Shown: positions 7,732-17,374, numbered from the stretch's first letter. The stretch: DNA of 64,000 nt from Devosia epidermidihirudinis (GCF_000971295.1 NZ_LANJ01000016.1:645176-709175); one strand, 5' to 3'. Notes: generated from the letters alone by a model not told the origin. Numbers and translations are program-made.

Positions 7732-9171
7732 ATGACCAAGTTGTTCACATTCCTTCCGCACAAGCTCAATCGTGTCATAGTTGTACCGGCTCTGACCGCG
7801 ATGCTGATCAGCCCCATGCTCGCTCAGCAGGCCTTCAGTCAGGAGACCCATGTCACTATTTCTTCGGCCGCCTACGGCGCTACGCGCAAGGTGCAGGTCG
7901 AACTGAATAAGACCGTTCTGGTTGATCTGCCAGCCGGCGCGGCCGAAGTGATTGTTTCTCAGCCAAGGGTCGCTGCGGCGATCATGCGAACTAGGACCCG
8001 GGCCATCGTCCAGGGAATGACCGGCGGCGATACGAATATCTTCTTCCTCGACGACCAGGGCCGCACGATTTCGGTCCTCGACGTCAAGGTGATGGAAGAG
8101 CCGTCGCAAGTTGGCAACGCTCTGGAGATTGCCTTGGCGCGCTCCATTCCAGGTTCCCGCATCAAAGTAGAATCTGTGACGCTGGATAGTGGGGGGTCGG
8201 CTACCAATCGTGTCGTGCTGACCGGTACAGTTCTGTCTGGCGAAGATAGAGACCGTGCAACCGAGGTGGCGGTGCAGTTTGCAGGTGATCCGAGAAACGT
8301 CGCCAATATCGTGGATGTCGCCGGCGCCCAGCAGGTTATGCTGCAGGTTACAGTCGCCGAAGTTTCGCGTGAGACGGTCAAGCAGCTCGGCATCAACCTT
8401 TCGGGCAGCGTCTCTGTCGGCACCTTCGGTGCGAGTATTGGCAGCAAGCAAATCTCGCCTGCGGCAGGATCCGGCATTTCGGCCGGTTTCTCGGCGGGCA
8501 ACGTCCAGCTGTCTGCCGAATTGCGGGCGCTTGAACAACGCGGCTCACTACGCACTTTGGCAGAACCCGTGCTCACCGCAATGTCAGGCCAAACCGCAGA
8601 CTTCCTCGTTGGCGGTGAAGTTCCCGTGCTGTCTGAAGTCCAGGAAAGCGGCAAGCGGGTCTACGTGATGAAGGATTTTGGCGTGAAGCTGAAGTTCACA
8701 CCGACCGTCAAATCGAGCGGCCTCATCGCCATGCAGGTGGAAACCGAGGTTTCAGAGATTTCGGAAGGTGGATTCACGGTCGGCACCGAAACCGTTCCGG
8801 GCTTCAACAATCGCCGGGCGTCCACTTCGGTTGAACTACGCCCAGGTGAGACCATGGCCATCGCGGGCATGATCCAGGAAAAACTCCGTCAGCGTATCTC
8901 TGGCATGCCTGGCCTGAGCAATATTCCGATCCTGGGGGCGATGTTCCGCAGCCGTGAATATCAACGCAACCAGACTGAACTGGTGATCATCGTGACGCCC
9001 TATCTGGCGCAGCCTTCGGTGGCTCGCCCAGTATTGCCAACGGACCAGATGGTTCCAGCCAGCGACGCTGAAGCCATCTTCCTGGGTCGTATGGAGACGA
9101 TTTATGGCGTCAGCCGGACGGGCGAAATGCGCGGCGGGTTCAGCGGCTCGGTCGGCTTCGTGCTGGACTAA
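7732..9171 (+). CDS. cpaC: Tad pilus secretin CpaC/RcpA
   Basis: 479 residues. The signal peptide ends near residue 36. A pilus/secretin N-domain (KVQVELNKTVLVDLPAGAAEVIVSQP, about residues 46-125) is followed by a BON-like region and the secretin channel domain (from about VMLQVTVAEVSRETVKQLGI at residue 204 to the PYLAQP strand). The conserved secretin stretches VGGEVPVLSEVQ and RNQTELVIIVTPYL are present. It forms the outer-membrane pore for the Flp pilus. It is close behind cpaB with a GGAGAG site and before cpaE; no cpaD lies between. Confidence 0.95.
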   Translation: MTKLFTFLPHKLNRVIVVPALTAMLISPMLAQQAFSQETHVTISSAAYGATRKVQVELNKTVLVDLPAGAAEVIVSQPRVAAAIMRTRTRAIVQGMTGGDTNIFFLDDQGRTISVLDVKVMEEPSQVGNALEIALARSIPGSRIKVESVTLDSGGSATNRVVLTGTVLSGEDRDRATEVAVQFAGDPRNVANIVDVAGAQQVMLQVTVAEVSRETVKQLGINLSGSVSVGTFGASIGSKQISPAAGSGISAGFSAGNVQLSAELRALEQRGSLRTLAEPVLTAMSGQTADFLVGGEVPVLSEVQESGKRVYVMKDFGVKLKFTPTVKSSGLIAMQVETEVSEISEGGFTVGTETVPGFNNRRASTSVELRPGETMAIAGMIQEKLRQRISGMPGLSNIPILGAMFRSREYQRNQTELVIIVTPYLAQPSVARPVLPTDQMVPASDAEAIFLGRMETIYGVSRTGEMRGGFSGSVGFVLD

Positions 9172-9198
9172 GAGCGGACGGCAAGGAGCAATACGAGC

Positions 9199-10470
9199 AT
9201 GAGTTTTCTGACCCCCGACGTCGTCAAGGCCGATGAAGCGAGCACCGAAATTGCAGGCGGCGCTCGCCTGATCCCGCGCATCACCATTCAGGCCTTTTGC
9301 GAGAATTCGCAGACTGCACAACTGGTTGAAAGCGCGATCCATGATCGGCGCATGTCCAAAGTCGCTCTGACCACGCATAACGGCGGCATTGATGGTGCTG
9401 TTGAAACCTACAAATCCAACCCGACGCCGAATCTCATCATCGTTGAGACGACGCTGCCGCCAGACGAGATGTCCGGCGCGCTGGAGCGCCTGGCTGAAGT
9501 GTGTGACGCCACCACGCGTGTTGTCGTGCTTGGCCACGTCAATGACGTGCAGCTTTATCGCGAGCTGATTCGTTCAGGAATTTCCGAATATATCGTGCTG
9601 CCGGCAACGTCCTCGCAGATCGTAACAGCGATCACCGAGTTGTTTGCTGCAGACGGTGCGGCCCCTATCGGGCGGACGGTTGGCTTCGTGTCGGCCAAGG
9701 GGGGCGCTGGCGGCTCGACGGTCGCACACAACGTCTCTTGGGCGGTGGCTACGGCGCTTCGCCAGGATAGCTTGATCCTCGATATGGATCTGGCCTTCGG
9801 CACGGCTGGTCTCAATTTCAATCAGGACCCACCCAACGGGATCGCTGATGCGCTACTTGCGAACCAGAAGGTCGATCAGACCATGCTGGATCGTCTGATG
9901 AGCAAGGCTGCCAATCATATCAACCTGCTGACAGCGCCGGTCACGCTTGACCGCACCTATGACTTCGAAGAGCGCGAGTTCGAGCAGATCATCGAAATGT
10001 GCCAGGGCTCGATGCCTGTCGTAGTGCTCGACATTCCCCATGCCTGGAATGCCTGGATACGCCACACTCTAGCGACAGTGGACGAGGTCGTGATCGTGGC
10101 TGAGCCAGATCTGGCCAGCCTGCGCAATGCCAAGAACCTTGCAGATACCATCAAGGCGCTGCGTCCAACCGAGCGTCCGCCGTCATTGGTGCTGAACAAG
10201 GTCGGCATGCCACGCCGTCCAGAAATCAACCCGGCGGAGTTTGCGACTTCGGTTGAGTGCCCGCTGTTGGGACAAATTCCATTTGATGCAGCGCTGTTTG
10301 GTACCGCTGCCAACAATGGCCAGATGATTGCCGAGGTCGCCGCCAACAACAAGATCAACGACGTGTACCGCGCGATTGGTCTGCATGTGACGGGTCGGCA
10401 GACCGCAAACGTCGCAGGCAAATCATCAAGCCTGATGAAACTGCCTTCATTCCTCAAGAAGCGCGCCTGA
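9199..10470 (+). CDS. cpaE: Pilus localisation ATPase CpaE/TadZ
   Basis: 423 residues. A receiver-like N-terminal domain (about residues 30-150) lacks clear phosphorylation motifs and is followed by a MinD/ParA-like ATPase domain. The P-loop, SAKGGAGGST at residues 165-174, is atypical: the signature Lys is at 167 and the second lysine of a normal ParA loop is Gly, a variation known in TadZ proteins. TadZ/CpaE places the Tad machinery, usually at a cell pole. It follows cpaC at 27 bases and precedes cpaF by 78 bases; that gap can fold into a GC-rich hairpin (10493-10530). Confidence 0.93.
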   Translation: MSFLTPDVVKADEASTEIAGGARLIPRITIQAFCENSQTAQLVESAIHDRRMSKVALTTHNGGIDGAVETYKSNPTPNLIIVETTLPPDEMSGALERLAEVCDATTRVVVLGHVNDVQLYRELIRSGISEYIVLPATSSQIVTAITELFAADGAAPIGRTVGFVSAKGGAGGSTVAHNVSWAVATALRQDSLILDMDLAFGTAGLNFNQDPPNGIADALLANQKVDQTMLDRLMSKAANHINLLTAPVTLDRTYDFEEREFEQIIEMCQGSMPVVVLDIPHAWNAWIRHTLATVDEVVIVAEPDLASLRNAKNLADTIKALRPTERPPSLVLNKVGMPRRPEINPAEFATSVECPLLGQIPFDAALFGTAANNGQMIAEVAANNKINDVYRAIGLHVTGRQTANVAGKSSSLMKLPSFLKKRA

Positions 10471-10548
10471 CCGGCAACGGGACGGCAAAACTGGGGGCTG
10501 GGTTCGAACGGTCGTACCCGCCGGGCCCCCTAGAACGGTAGGACGACT

Positions 10549-12042
10549 ATGTTTGGCAAGCGCACAACTTTCGGTGGCAACACTCCAGGCGTCAGCGAAG
10601 CTCCGCGTCCCGTACCGAGCGCCCCACCCCGACCTGAGGCGGCTCCCGTATCGCGCCGCGCGTCCGATGGCGATGCCATGGCTGCGCGCATGCGTAGCAA
10701 TGAGGATGTGGTCGACGTTCGCGCGCCCGCCGATGCGCAGCGCGACAAGGAATACTTCCACACCAAGTCTGCCATTTTCAGTGCGTTGATCGACTCTATC
10801 GATCTCAGCCAGCTCGCGACTATGGAGCAGCAGGCCGCACGCGAAGAAATCCGCGATATCGTCGCCGAAATCATCGCGCTCAAATCCATCATCATGTCGA
10901 TCTCCGAGCAGGAAGACCTGCTTGAGGATATCTGCAATGACGTGCTGGGTTACGGTCCGCTTGAACCGCTGCTGGCGCGCGACGATATCGCCGATATCAT
11001 GGTGAATGGCTCCCAGCGCTGCTACATCGAAGTCGGTGGCAAGGTGAAGCTCACTAATGTGCGCTTCCGTGACGATGCCCACCTGATGAACGTCTGCCAG
11101 CGCATCGTGAGCCAGGTTGGCCGTCGCGTCGACGAAAGCTCGCCGATTTGCGACGCACGCCTGCCAGATGGTTCGCGCGTGAACGTTATCGCGCCACCGC
11201 TGTCGATCGATGGCGCAGCACTCACCATTCGTAAGTTCAAGAAGGACAAGCTGACCCTGCAGCAGCTGGTCAAGTACGGCTCGATCTCGCCCGAAGGCGC
11301 AGAGGTTTTACGCATCCTCGGCCGTGTTCGCGCCAACGTTTTGATCTCAGGCGGTACTGGTTCGGGCAAGACGACGCTGCTCAACTGCCTGACCGCCTTC
11401 ATCGAGAAAGACGAACGCGTCATCACCTGCGAAGACTCGGCCGAATTGCAGCTGCAGCAGCCGCATGTGGTGCGTCTTGAAACGCGCCCGCCAAACCTTG
11501 AGGGCGAAGGCGAGATCACCATGCGTGATCTTATCAAAAACTGCCTGCGTATGCGCCCAGAACGCATCATCGTCGGCGAAGTCCGTGGCCCTGAGAGCTT
11601 CGATTTGCTCCAGGCCATGAACACCGGTCACGATGGCTCGATGGGCACGCTCCACGCCAACAGCCCGCGCGAGGCCCTGTCCCGCCTTGAGTCCATGATC
11701 ACCATGGGCGGCTATAGCCTGCCCAGCCGCACCATTCGCGAAATGATCACCTCGTCAATTGACGTGGTAGTGCAGGCCGCTCGTCTGCGCGACGGATCGC
11801 GCCGCATCACCCACATCACCGAAATCCTCGGGATGGAAGGCGATGTGATCGTGACGCAGGACGTGTTCCTCTATGACATCATGGGCGAAGACGGCAACGG
11901 CATGCTGCTGGGGCGTCACCGCTCAACCGGTATCACCAAGCCGCAGTTCGCCGAGCGGGCCCGCTACTTCAATGAGGAAGCGAACCTCGTCGAAGCGCTC
12001 GAAAAATCCAACACTGAACATCGCCAGATGGTGGATTCCTGA
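10549..12042 (+). CDS. cpaF: Flp pilus secretion ATPase CpaF/TadA
   Basis: 497 residues, hexameric type II/IV secretion ATPase at the cytoplasmic face that powers Flp pilus assembly. A disordered Pro/Ala-rich start (about 60 residues) and a helical N-domain precede the RecA-like domain. Walker A GGTGSGKTT is at residues 268-276, the Asp box and Walker B region are around RMRPERIIVGEVRGPESFD, and the His-box segment is TGHDGSMGTLHANSPREALSR. The C-terminus is complete. tadB follows the stop by 2 bases, so the two are translationally linked. Very secure. Confidence 0.96.
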   Translation: MFGKRTTFGGNTPGVSEAPRPVPSAPPRPEAAPVSRRASDGDAMAARMRSNEDVVDVRAPADAQRDKEYFHTKSAIFSALIDSIDLSQLATMEQQAAREEIRDIVAEIIALKSIIMSISEQEDLLEDICNDVLGYGPLEPLLARDDIADIMVNGSQRCYIEVGGKVKLTNVRFRDDAHLMNVCQRIVSQVGRRVDESSPICDARLPDGSRVNVIAPPLSIDGAALTIRKFKKDKLTLQQLVKYGSISPEGAEVLRILGRVRANVLISGGTGSGKTTLLNCLTAFIEKDERVITCEDSAELQLQQPHVVRLETRPPNLEGEGEITMRDLIKNCLRMRPERIIVGEVRGPESFDLLQAMNTGHDGSMGTLHANSPREALSRLESMITMGGYSLPSRTIREMITSSIDVVVQAARLRDGSRRITHITEILGMEGDVIVTQDVFLYDIMGEDGNGMLLGRHRSTGITKPQFAERARYFNEEANLVEALEKSNTEHRQMVDS

Positions 12043-12044
12043 CC

Positions 12045-13019
12045 ATGTCCGTCATCCTGATCTTCTTCCTCGCTATCGTGACGGTCGGCGCGGCCGGCTT
12101 TGCCCTTGTGCCCTCGCTGATGGGTGGCGGCCGGGCAGAACAACGCCGAAAGGCCTTCCAGGGCGACATCCGCGCCAATCGGCGCGAGAACGATTCGATC
12201 AAGCGCGGGGATGAGCGTCGCAAGAGCGTTCAGATGGCGCTCAAGAGCCAGACGGATTCGCTGAACGCCAAGAAGCGGGTGACGCTGCCCCAAATGCTGT
12301 TTCAAGCGGGGATGACAACCAAGCCTGCGACCTTCATCCGCAACAGCATCATTGTCGGTGCCGTGCTGTTCCTTGTGCTGGTCGTCGTGCAGGTGCCGTT
12401 CTACTTTGCGGCGATTTTTGCCGTCGCTGCCGCGTATTTGCTGCCGCGCATGTATGTCGGTCGCAAGCGCAAGAAGTATCAGTCCCAGTTCCTGGACGAG
12501 CTGCCCAACGCCGTCGAAGCCATCGTGCGTGGCGTCAAGACGGGTTTGCCGCTCAACGACTCCATCCGCGTTGTGGCCAAGGACGCCAAGGAACCGGTGA
12601 AGTCGGAGTTCCAGCGCGTGCTGGACCAGCAGTCCTTCGGCATGTCGATGACCGAAGCCGTGACCGTGTTGCTTGATCGTGTGCCGCTGGCGGAGGTGAA
12701 CTTCTTCGTCGTGGTGATCACTGTGCAGCAACAGGCGGGCGGTAACCTCAGCGAAGCATTGGGCAACCTGGCCAAGGTGCTGCGCAACCGCAAGAAGATG
12801 AAAATGAAGATCCAGGCCATGTCGTCGGAGGCCAAGGCTTCAGCGGGCATCATTGGCTCGCTGCCTTTCGTCGTCGCGACCCTGGTGAGCCTTGTGTCGC
12901 CGGCCTATCTGTCGCCGCTCTTCACCACTCCTATGGGCAATATCTGGCTGGGCGTTGCGGCCCTGATGCTATCCTTCGGCGTCTTTGTGATGAACCGAAT
13001 GGTTCAGTTCGACTACTAG
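12045..13019 (+). CDS. tadB: Flp pilus inner-membrane platform protein TadB
   Basis: 324 residues. An N-terminal membrane helix, a basic linker, two helices around residues 100-140, then the cytoplasmic T2SSF (GspF-like) domain, recognisable from QFLDELPNAVEAIVRGVKTGLPLNDSIR and VQQQAGGNLSEALGNLAKVLRNRKKM, and two C-terminal helices. With TadC it forms the platform that couples the CpaF ATPase to pilin polymerisation. It starts 2 bases after cpaF; tadC follows after 28 bases with a GTG start and an AGGGAG site. Confidence 0.94.
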   Translation: MSVILIFFLAIVTVGAAGFALVPSLMGGGRAEQRRKAFQGDIRANRRENDSIKRGDERRKSVQMALKSQTDSLNAKKRVTLPQMLFQAGMTTKPATFIRNSIIVGAVLFLVLVVVQVPFYFAAIFAVAAAYLLPRMYVGRKRKKYQSQFLDELPNAVEAIVRGVKTGLPLNDSIRVVAKDAKEPVKSEFQRVLDQQSFGMSMTEAVTVLLDRVPLAEVNFFVVVITVQQQAGGNLSEALGNLAKVLRNRKKMKMKIQAMSSEAKASAGIIGSLPFVVATLVSLVSPAYLSPLFTTPMGNIWLGVAALMLSFGVFVMNRMVQFDY

Positions 13020-13047
13020 CGCGCGTGATTCAATCAGGGAGCCTGAC

Positions 13048-14049
13048 GTGAACTTCATCGACCTCTTGACCCAGCGGGACTTCCTGATTGCTGCCTTGGC
13101 TGCCATCTCCGCGGCAGCGGTGGTGTTTACCTTCGGAACCGGCTTCATCGTCAAAACCGAGATGAAGCAGCGCATTCGGCGCGTGGCTCTCGAGCGCGAA
13201 AAGATGCGCGCCGAGGAAATGTCGCGTCTGCGTGGCGGCAACGTGCAGCTTGAGGGCCGTAGCATCCGGCGCAATACCGAAACCAAGAGCTACATGACAA
13301 ATGTCGTCAATCGTCTCGATCTGAGAAAAGCTTTTCAGGACGACGCGACCGTCGACAAGTTGGCCATGGCTGGTTTTCGCGGGCAGGGACACCTAACCAC
13401 GTTTCTGTTCATGCGGTTTGTAACGCCGATAGTGGTCTTGGCTTTGGCTATCACTTATCTGGTGTTCATCGCGCCGGGCGGACGGCCGCTGTACATCAGC
13501 TTGGCCTACGCCGTAGGTGCGGCGATTGTGGGCGCGTACCTGCCCAATCTGATGCTCAAGAATACCACGACAAAGCGTCAGGCCTCGATCCGCAAGGCCT
13601 GGCCAGACTGCCTTGATCTGTTGCTGCTTTGCGTTGAAGCCGGCATGTCGATGGAACACGCCTTCAAACGTGTGACGAAAGAAATCGGCCAACAGAGCGC
13701 CGAACTGGCGGAGGAACTCGCGCTGACGTCTGCTGAACTGTCATTTCTTGAAGATCGTGGCCGCGCCTATGACAATCTCGGCCGTCGTACCGGTCTCGAC
13801 AACGTGCGCGCGACCATGACGGCGCTTATTCAGTCGGACAAATACGGTACTTCCGTGGGCCAGGCGCTGCGCGTCATGGCCGAAGAAGGCCGCGAAGCCC
13901 GCATGATGGAGGCCGAAAAGAAGGCCGCATCGCTGCCGCCCAAGATGACGGTACCGCTGATCCTGTTCTTCCTGCCGGTGCTGTTTATCGTGATTATGGC
14001 GCCGGCCATGCTGAAGGTCTTCGGGCCGGGTGGCCCTGCGGGCGGCTAA
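13048..14049 (+). CDS. tadC: Flp pilus inner-membrane platform protein TadC
   Basis: 333 residues with a GTG start behind AGGGAG. Same layout as TadB: N-terminal helix, basic linker, two central helices, T2SSF domain (AWPDCLDLLLLCVEAGMSMEHAFKRV, then TALIQSDKYGTSVGQALRVMAEEGR) and a C-terminal helix pair ending in a Pro/Gly-rich tail. It acts as partner of TadB in the inner membrane. The stop codon abuts the ATG of a small membrane-protein gene without any gap. Confidence 0.94.
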   Translation: MNFIDLLTQRDFLIAALAAISAAAVVFTFGTGFIVKTEMKQRIRRVALEREKMRAEEMSRLRGGNVQLEGRSIRRNTETKSYMTNVVNRLDLRKAFQDDATVDKLAMAGFRGQGHLTTFLFMRFVTPIVVLALAITYLVFIAPGGRPLYISLAYAVGAAIVGAYLPNLMLKNTTTKRQASIRKAWPDCLDLLLLCVEAGMSMEHAFKRVTKEIGQQSAELAEELALTSAELSFLEDRGRAYDNLGRRTGLDNVRATMTALIQSDKYGTSVGQALRVMAEEGREARMMEAEKKAASLPPKMTVPLILFFLPVLFIVIMAPAMLKVFGPGGPAGG

Positions 14050-14301
14050 ATGTACAAGCCGCTCACCTATCCCGAGCGAAAGCCAGTCATGGCGTTCCTA
14101 GCCACGTGGCTGGGACTGTCAGCGCCGCTGTTGTTGGTAAACTACTCGATCAAGCAACAATGGGACATCGAGCTCGGCTATTACGCCGTCGAAGCCATGA
14201 TTGTGATCCCGGCTATTATTGCGGTCGGCGTGGCGTTTTTTGTGTTCCTGCATCAGGAGCCGCCAGAGCCTGGTAGCATGGATGATCCCGAAGGCTGGTA
14301 G
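14050..14301 (+). CDS. Small membrane protein of unknown function at the end of the Tad operon
   Basis: 83 residues, not recognised as a known Tad component. The ATG directly follows the tadC stop (TAAATG), so translation is probably coupled. Two hydrophobic helices are expected (about residues 14-33 and 46-68), joined by a short loop rich in aromatic and charged residues; the C-terminus is acidic and Pro-rich (EPPEPGSMDDPEGW). The position suggests a role in the inner-membrane platform or its assembly, but this is inferred from location only. The converging TadD-like gene ends 3 bases after its stop. Confidence 0.75.
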   Translation: MYKPLTYPERKPVMAFLATWLGLSAPLLLVNYSIKQQWDIELGYYAVEAMIVIPAIIAVGVAFFVFLHQEPPEPGSMDDPEGW

Positions 14302-14304
14302 ATC

Positions 14305-15075
14305 TTAGCCCTTGTCAATCAGATCCCAGCGGTTCTGCTGGGTGAGCAGGGCGCGGACATAAGTCATGTTGCTGGCGACCTGTTCGGGTGGCAGCTCAGC
14401 GGCATAAAGTGCCCGGGCCTCCTCAAACCTGCCCTGCAGACCCACGACGAGCGCAAGGTTCTGGCGAATGCGGCTGGTGGCGCCCTTCATCTGGACGGCT
14501 CGGCGCAGATGCTGCTCGGCGGCAGGCAGTTCATTGGTCATGGCATAGGAGAGGCCGATATTCGCCTCGATCGAAGCTTCACCCGGTGCAAAGACGAGAG
14601 CCTGTCCATAGAGCTGACGAGCCTCGGCATTGCGTCCAAGCTGATCCAGCGTGGCGCCCTTGACCATCAGCGCATTCCAATCCGGTGTTTCAGGACGAAT
14701 GGTATTGTCCAGCACCTGCAAGGATTGCTCGAACCGACCGTCAGCCGTCAGCGCCTTGGCATAGGCGATCGCGATGTCCGGGTCCTTGGGGAATGTGGTC
14801 ATACCTGTTTCGAGCACTGCCACGGCCTGGCCGCTTTGTCCGACGGCGCGCAAGGCCGCCGCGAAATGGATGACGATGTTTTTGTCACGCGGGTTGGACT
14901 TATAGCGCGCTGTGAGATCCGCCAGCGTCTGCTGGGTCTGGCCAGCCGCCATGCCGGAATAGTCGGGGGAGGGCATGCTGGTGCGGTTCGTGGCACATCC
15001 GGCCAGAAGTGCGGCCGTGATGCCGACAAGCAGCAGATTGCGCAGGGGCTTGGAAAGACCAATAGCGGACGTCAC
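14305..15075 (-). CDS. TPR lipoprotein, TadD-like
   Basis: 256 residues from a GTG at 15075, chosen because GAGGAG lies 6 bases upstream and because the lipobox (LLAGC, lipidated Cys27) is then at a normal distance; a longer frame would place 43 residues before the signal peptide. After the lipobox come tetratricopeptide-like repeats from about residue 50 to the end (for example WNALMVKGATLDQLGRNAEARQLYGQAL). TadD lipoproteins help build or stabilise the secretin in Tad systems. It converges on the assembly operon, 3 bases from its last gene. Confidence 0.85.
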   Translation of the reverse strand: MTSAIGLSKPLRNLLLVGITAALLAGCATNRTSMPSPDYSGMAAGQTQQTLADLTARYKSNPRDKNIVIHFAAALRAVGQSGQAVAVLETGMTTFPKDPDIAIAYAKALTADGRFEQSLQVLDNTIRPETPDWNALMVKGATLDQLGRNAEARQLYGQALVFAPGEASIEANIGLSYAMTNELPAAEQHLRRAVQMKGATSRIRQNLALVVGLQGRFEEARALYAAELPPEQVASNMTYVRALLTQQNRWDLIDKG

Positions 15076-15216
15076 AGGCAACTCCTCGGGCAGTCTGGCC
15101 CAGTTGCCAAAGCAATAGATCATTAACCCTAACACCCGGTTAAAGCCCGGTTTTCCGGCGTTGCGGGCTTGGTACGGCGTAGCTAAAACTGTGTGGTCAA
15201 GCAAAGAGGAGCGCTC

Positions 15217-16566
15217 ATGTCCACGACCCAGGAACTGCCCATCATTTTCGTGGACGACAATGGCCTCGATGCCGCTCGGCTCACTGATACCCAGCGACGC
15301 TGGGCTGATGCGAACGGCTTTGCAGGACAGGCCGGGAAACTATTGGCGCTGCCGGGCGAAGAGGGCGCTCTTGGCGGTTATCTGTTTGGTACGGGCAAGT
15401 CCGCAGGGAGCTCACCTTTGATCGCTGGCCTTGCAGGGGCGGCGGTCGGGGCAGGCACCTATCGGCTGGAAGGCGCCTTTGGTGACCCGACGTTGGCTGC
15501 TATCGGCTTCCGACTTGGCGCCTATCGTTTTGATCGCTACCGCGCAGCCAAAGAGGTACCGGTGCTGACCCTCCCAGAGGGCGCTGATAGTGCGGAGGTG
15601 GAGCGTTTGGTGGCCGCCTCAACCATTGCGCGGGACCTGATCAACACCCCGCCCAATGATCTGGGCCCAGACGCGTTGACCGCATTCATCGAAACGTTCG
15701 CGGTCGAGCGGCAGATGACGATAAAGACCATCACCGGCGATGACCTACTTGAGGCTGGCTTTCCGATGGTCCACGCCGTCGGACGCGCCAGTGCTGAAGC
15801 GCCGCGCCTGCTCGATCTGGCTTGGGGCAACCCGCTCGATCCCAAGGTGACCCTGGTCGGCAAGGGCGTGACGTTCGACACCGGGGGGCTCGATATCAAA
15901 CCGGCCTCCGGTATGTTGCTTATGAAAAAGGACATGGGTGGGGCGGCCAATGTGTTGGGCCTTGCCCACGCTATCGTGTCCGCAGGGCTTAAGGTGCGTC
16001 TGCGCGTGCTCATCCCGGTGGTCGAAAATGCCATTGCTGGCCCGGCTTTCCGGCCCGGCGATGTGCTCAAGTCGCGCAAGGGCCTGACGGTTGAGATTGG
16101 CAATACGGATGCGGAGGGGCGCTTGATCCTCGCCGATGCTCTTGCGCTGGCGGACGAGGAAAGCCCTGACTTGCTGCTGGACATGGCGACGCTGACTGGC
16201 GCGGCTCGGACCGCCTTGGGGCCCGACTTGCCGCCGCTCTATGCCACCGATGACGTCTTGGCGCGCGAGTTGATGGCGGCTGGCAGCCTTGCCGATGACC
16301 CGCTCTGGCAAATGCCGCTCTGGTCGCCCTACGACGCGATGATGAATTCCAAGATTGCCGATGTAAACAATGCGGGCAGCAGTGGTTTTGCCGGCTCGAT
16401 CACTGCGGCTCTGTTCCTGCGCCGCTTTGTCGAGAACGCCACTGCCTGGGTACATCTGGACATTTATGGCTGGGCACCCGAGGCGCGAGCCAGTCGGCCC
16501 TATGGCGGTACCGACCAAGGCATCCGCGCCGTCTACGGAGTTCTCAAGCAGCGCTACCCGGCCTAG
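15217..16566 (+). CDS. Leucyl aminopeptidase family protein (M17)
   Basis: 449 residues from the ATG at 15217, preceded by AGAGGAG; an earlier in-frame GTG adds eight residues and lacks a site. Cytosolic dinuclear-metal aminopeptidase. The metal and catalytic residues match PepA with a constant offset: K216, D221, K228, D239, and NTDAEGRL with D298, E300 and R302. The N-terminal macrodomain is divergent, so substrate preference cannot be read and the general family name is used. It is divergent from the TadD-like gene across a 141-base gap and faces the YqaA-type gene. Confidence 0.9.
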   Translation: MSTTQELPIIFVDDNGLDAARLTDTQRRWADANGFAGQAGKLLALPGEEGALGGYLFGTGKSAGSSPLIAGLAGAAVGAGTYRLEGAFGDPTLAAIGFRLGAYRFDRYRAAKEVPVLTLPEGADSAEVERLVAASTIARDLINTPPNDLGPDALTAFIETFAVERQMTIKTITGDDLLEAGFPMVHAVGRASAEAPRLLDLAWGNPLDPKVTLVGKGVTFDTGGLDIKPASGMLLMKKDMGGAANVLGLAHAIVSAGLKVRLRVLIPVVENAIAGPAFRPGDVLKSRKGLTVEIGNTDAEGRLILADALALADEESPDLLLDMATLTGAARTALGPDLPPLYATDDVLARELMAAGSLADDPLWQMPLWSPYDAMMNSKIADVNNAGSSGFAGSITAALFLRRFVENATAWVHLDIYGWAPEARASRPYGGTDQGIRAVYGVLKQRYPA

Positions 16567-16590
16567 GCCGGATAGCGTCGTTGCGAAGAA

Positions 16591-17277
16591 TTAGAGCTGC
16601 GGCAGCGCGAATTCGGCAGGGGTTGCTTCGTCAATCGCCTGCACTGTTTCCTGCACCTCGACGCCCGACTTGGGAAACAGCAGTGGGGCCATGGCAAAGC
16701 CGACGATGACGGCGATCAACATGCCCCAGCCCGCGAGCGCCTTGTGCTTCTCGATGAAGGCATTGGCGGCAGGGCCAAAGAAGTAGAACAGCCCGCAAGG
16801 GATGAAGTAGCGCGCGGCGCGCCCGATCAGACCGTAGAAAATGAAGGTCCAGATATCGAGGCCGGCCACACCGCTGGTGATGGTGATTACCTTGTAGGGG
16901 ATCGGCGAGACAGCGCCGATCAGCACCATCAATGGGCCATTGTCGTTAAAGCTCTGCTGCAGTGAGTTGAAGCCGCCACCAGCGCCGTAGAAGTCAATGA
17001 TCGGGCGACCGACTGCATCGAACAGGAAGTAGCCGATAGCGTATCCGGCAAGGCCGCCTGCGACCGAGGAAACGGTGCAGATGGCGGCAAGGCGCCAGGC
17101 GCGCAGTCGATTGGCCACGATCATCGGGGCCAACATGATTTCCGGGAAGATTGGCAGGATCATCGCTTCGAGGAAGCACAGCAAAGCCAGGATAGGCTCC
17201 GCAAGGCGATGCTGAGTCGCCAATTTTAGGCGGTCATAGAGCTTTAGCTTAGTGGGTTGGGTGGTGCTATCTGACAT
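16591..17277 (-). CDS. YqaA/VTT-type (DedA-related) membrane protein
   Basis: 228 residues with about five hydrophobic segments. FLEAMILPIFPEIMLAPMI, then GGLAGYAIGYFLFDAVG and the RAARYFIPCGLFYFFG stretch match the VTT/DedA-like family (YqaA branch), polytopic inner-membrane proteins linked in relatives to lipid flipping or membrane homeostasis. The C-terminal tail is hydrophilic and acidic. It converges with the aminopeptidase gene with a 24-base gap. No operon partner is evident. The family call is good; the function is unproven. Confidence 0.8.
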   Translation of the reverse strand: MSDSTTQPTKLKLYDRLKLATQHRLAEPILALLCFLEAMILPIFPEIMLAPMIVANRLRAWRLAAICTVSSVAGGLAGYAIGYFLFDAVGRPIIDFYGAGGGFNSLQQSFNDNGPLMVLIGAVSPIPYKVITITSGVAGLDIWTFIFYGLIGRAARYFIPCGLFYFFGPAANAFIEKHKALAGWGMLIAVIVGFAMAPLLFPKSGVEVQETVQAIDEATPAEFALPQL

Positions 17278-17374
17278 GCGGCCTTTGGGAGCTGATAAGC
17301 AGTTACTGCGCCAGAATATATTGATTGGCTAACGCAACGTATATGGTCACGACAGCGCAGCGATGACATTTGCG

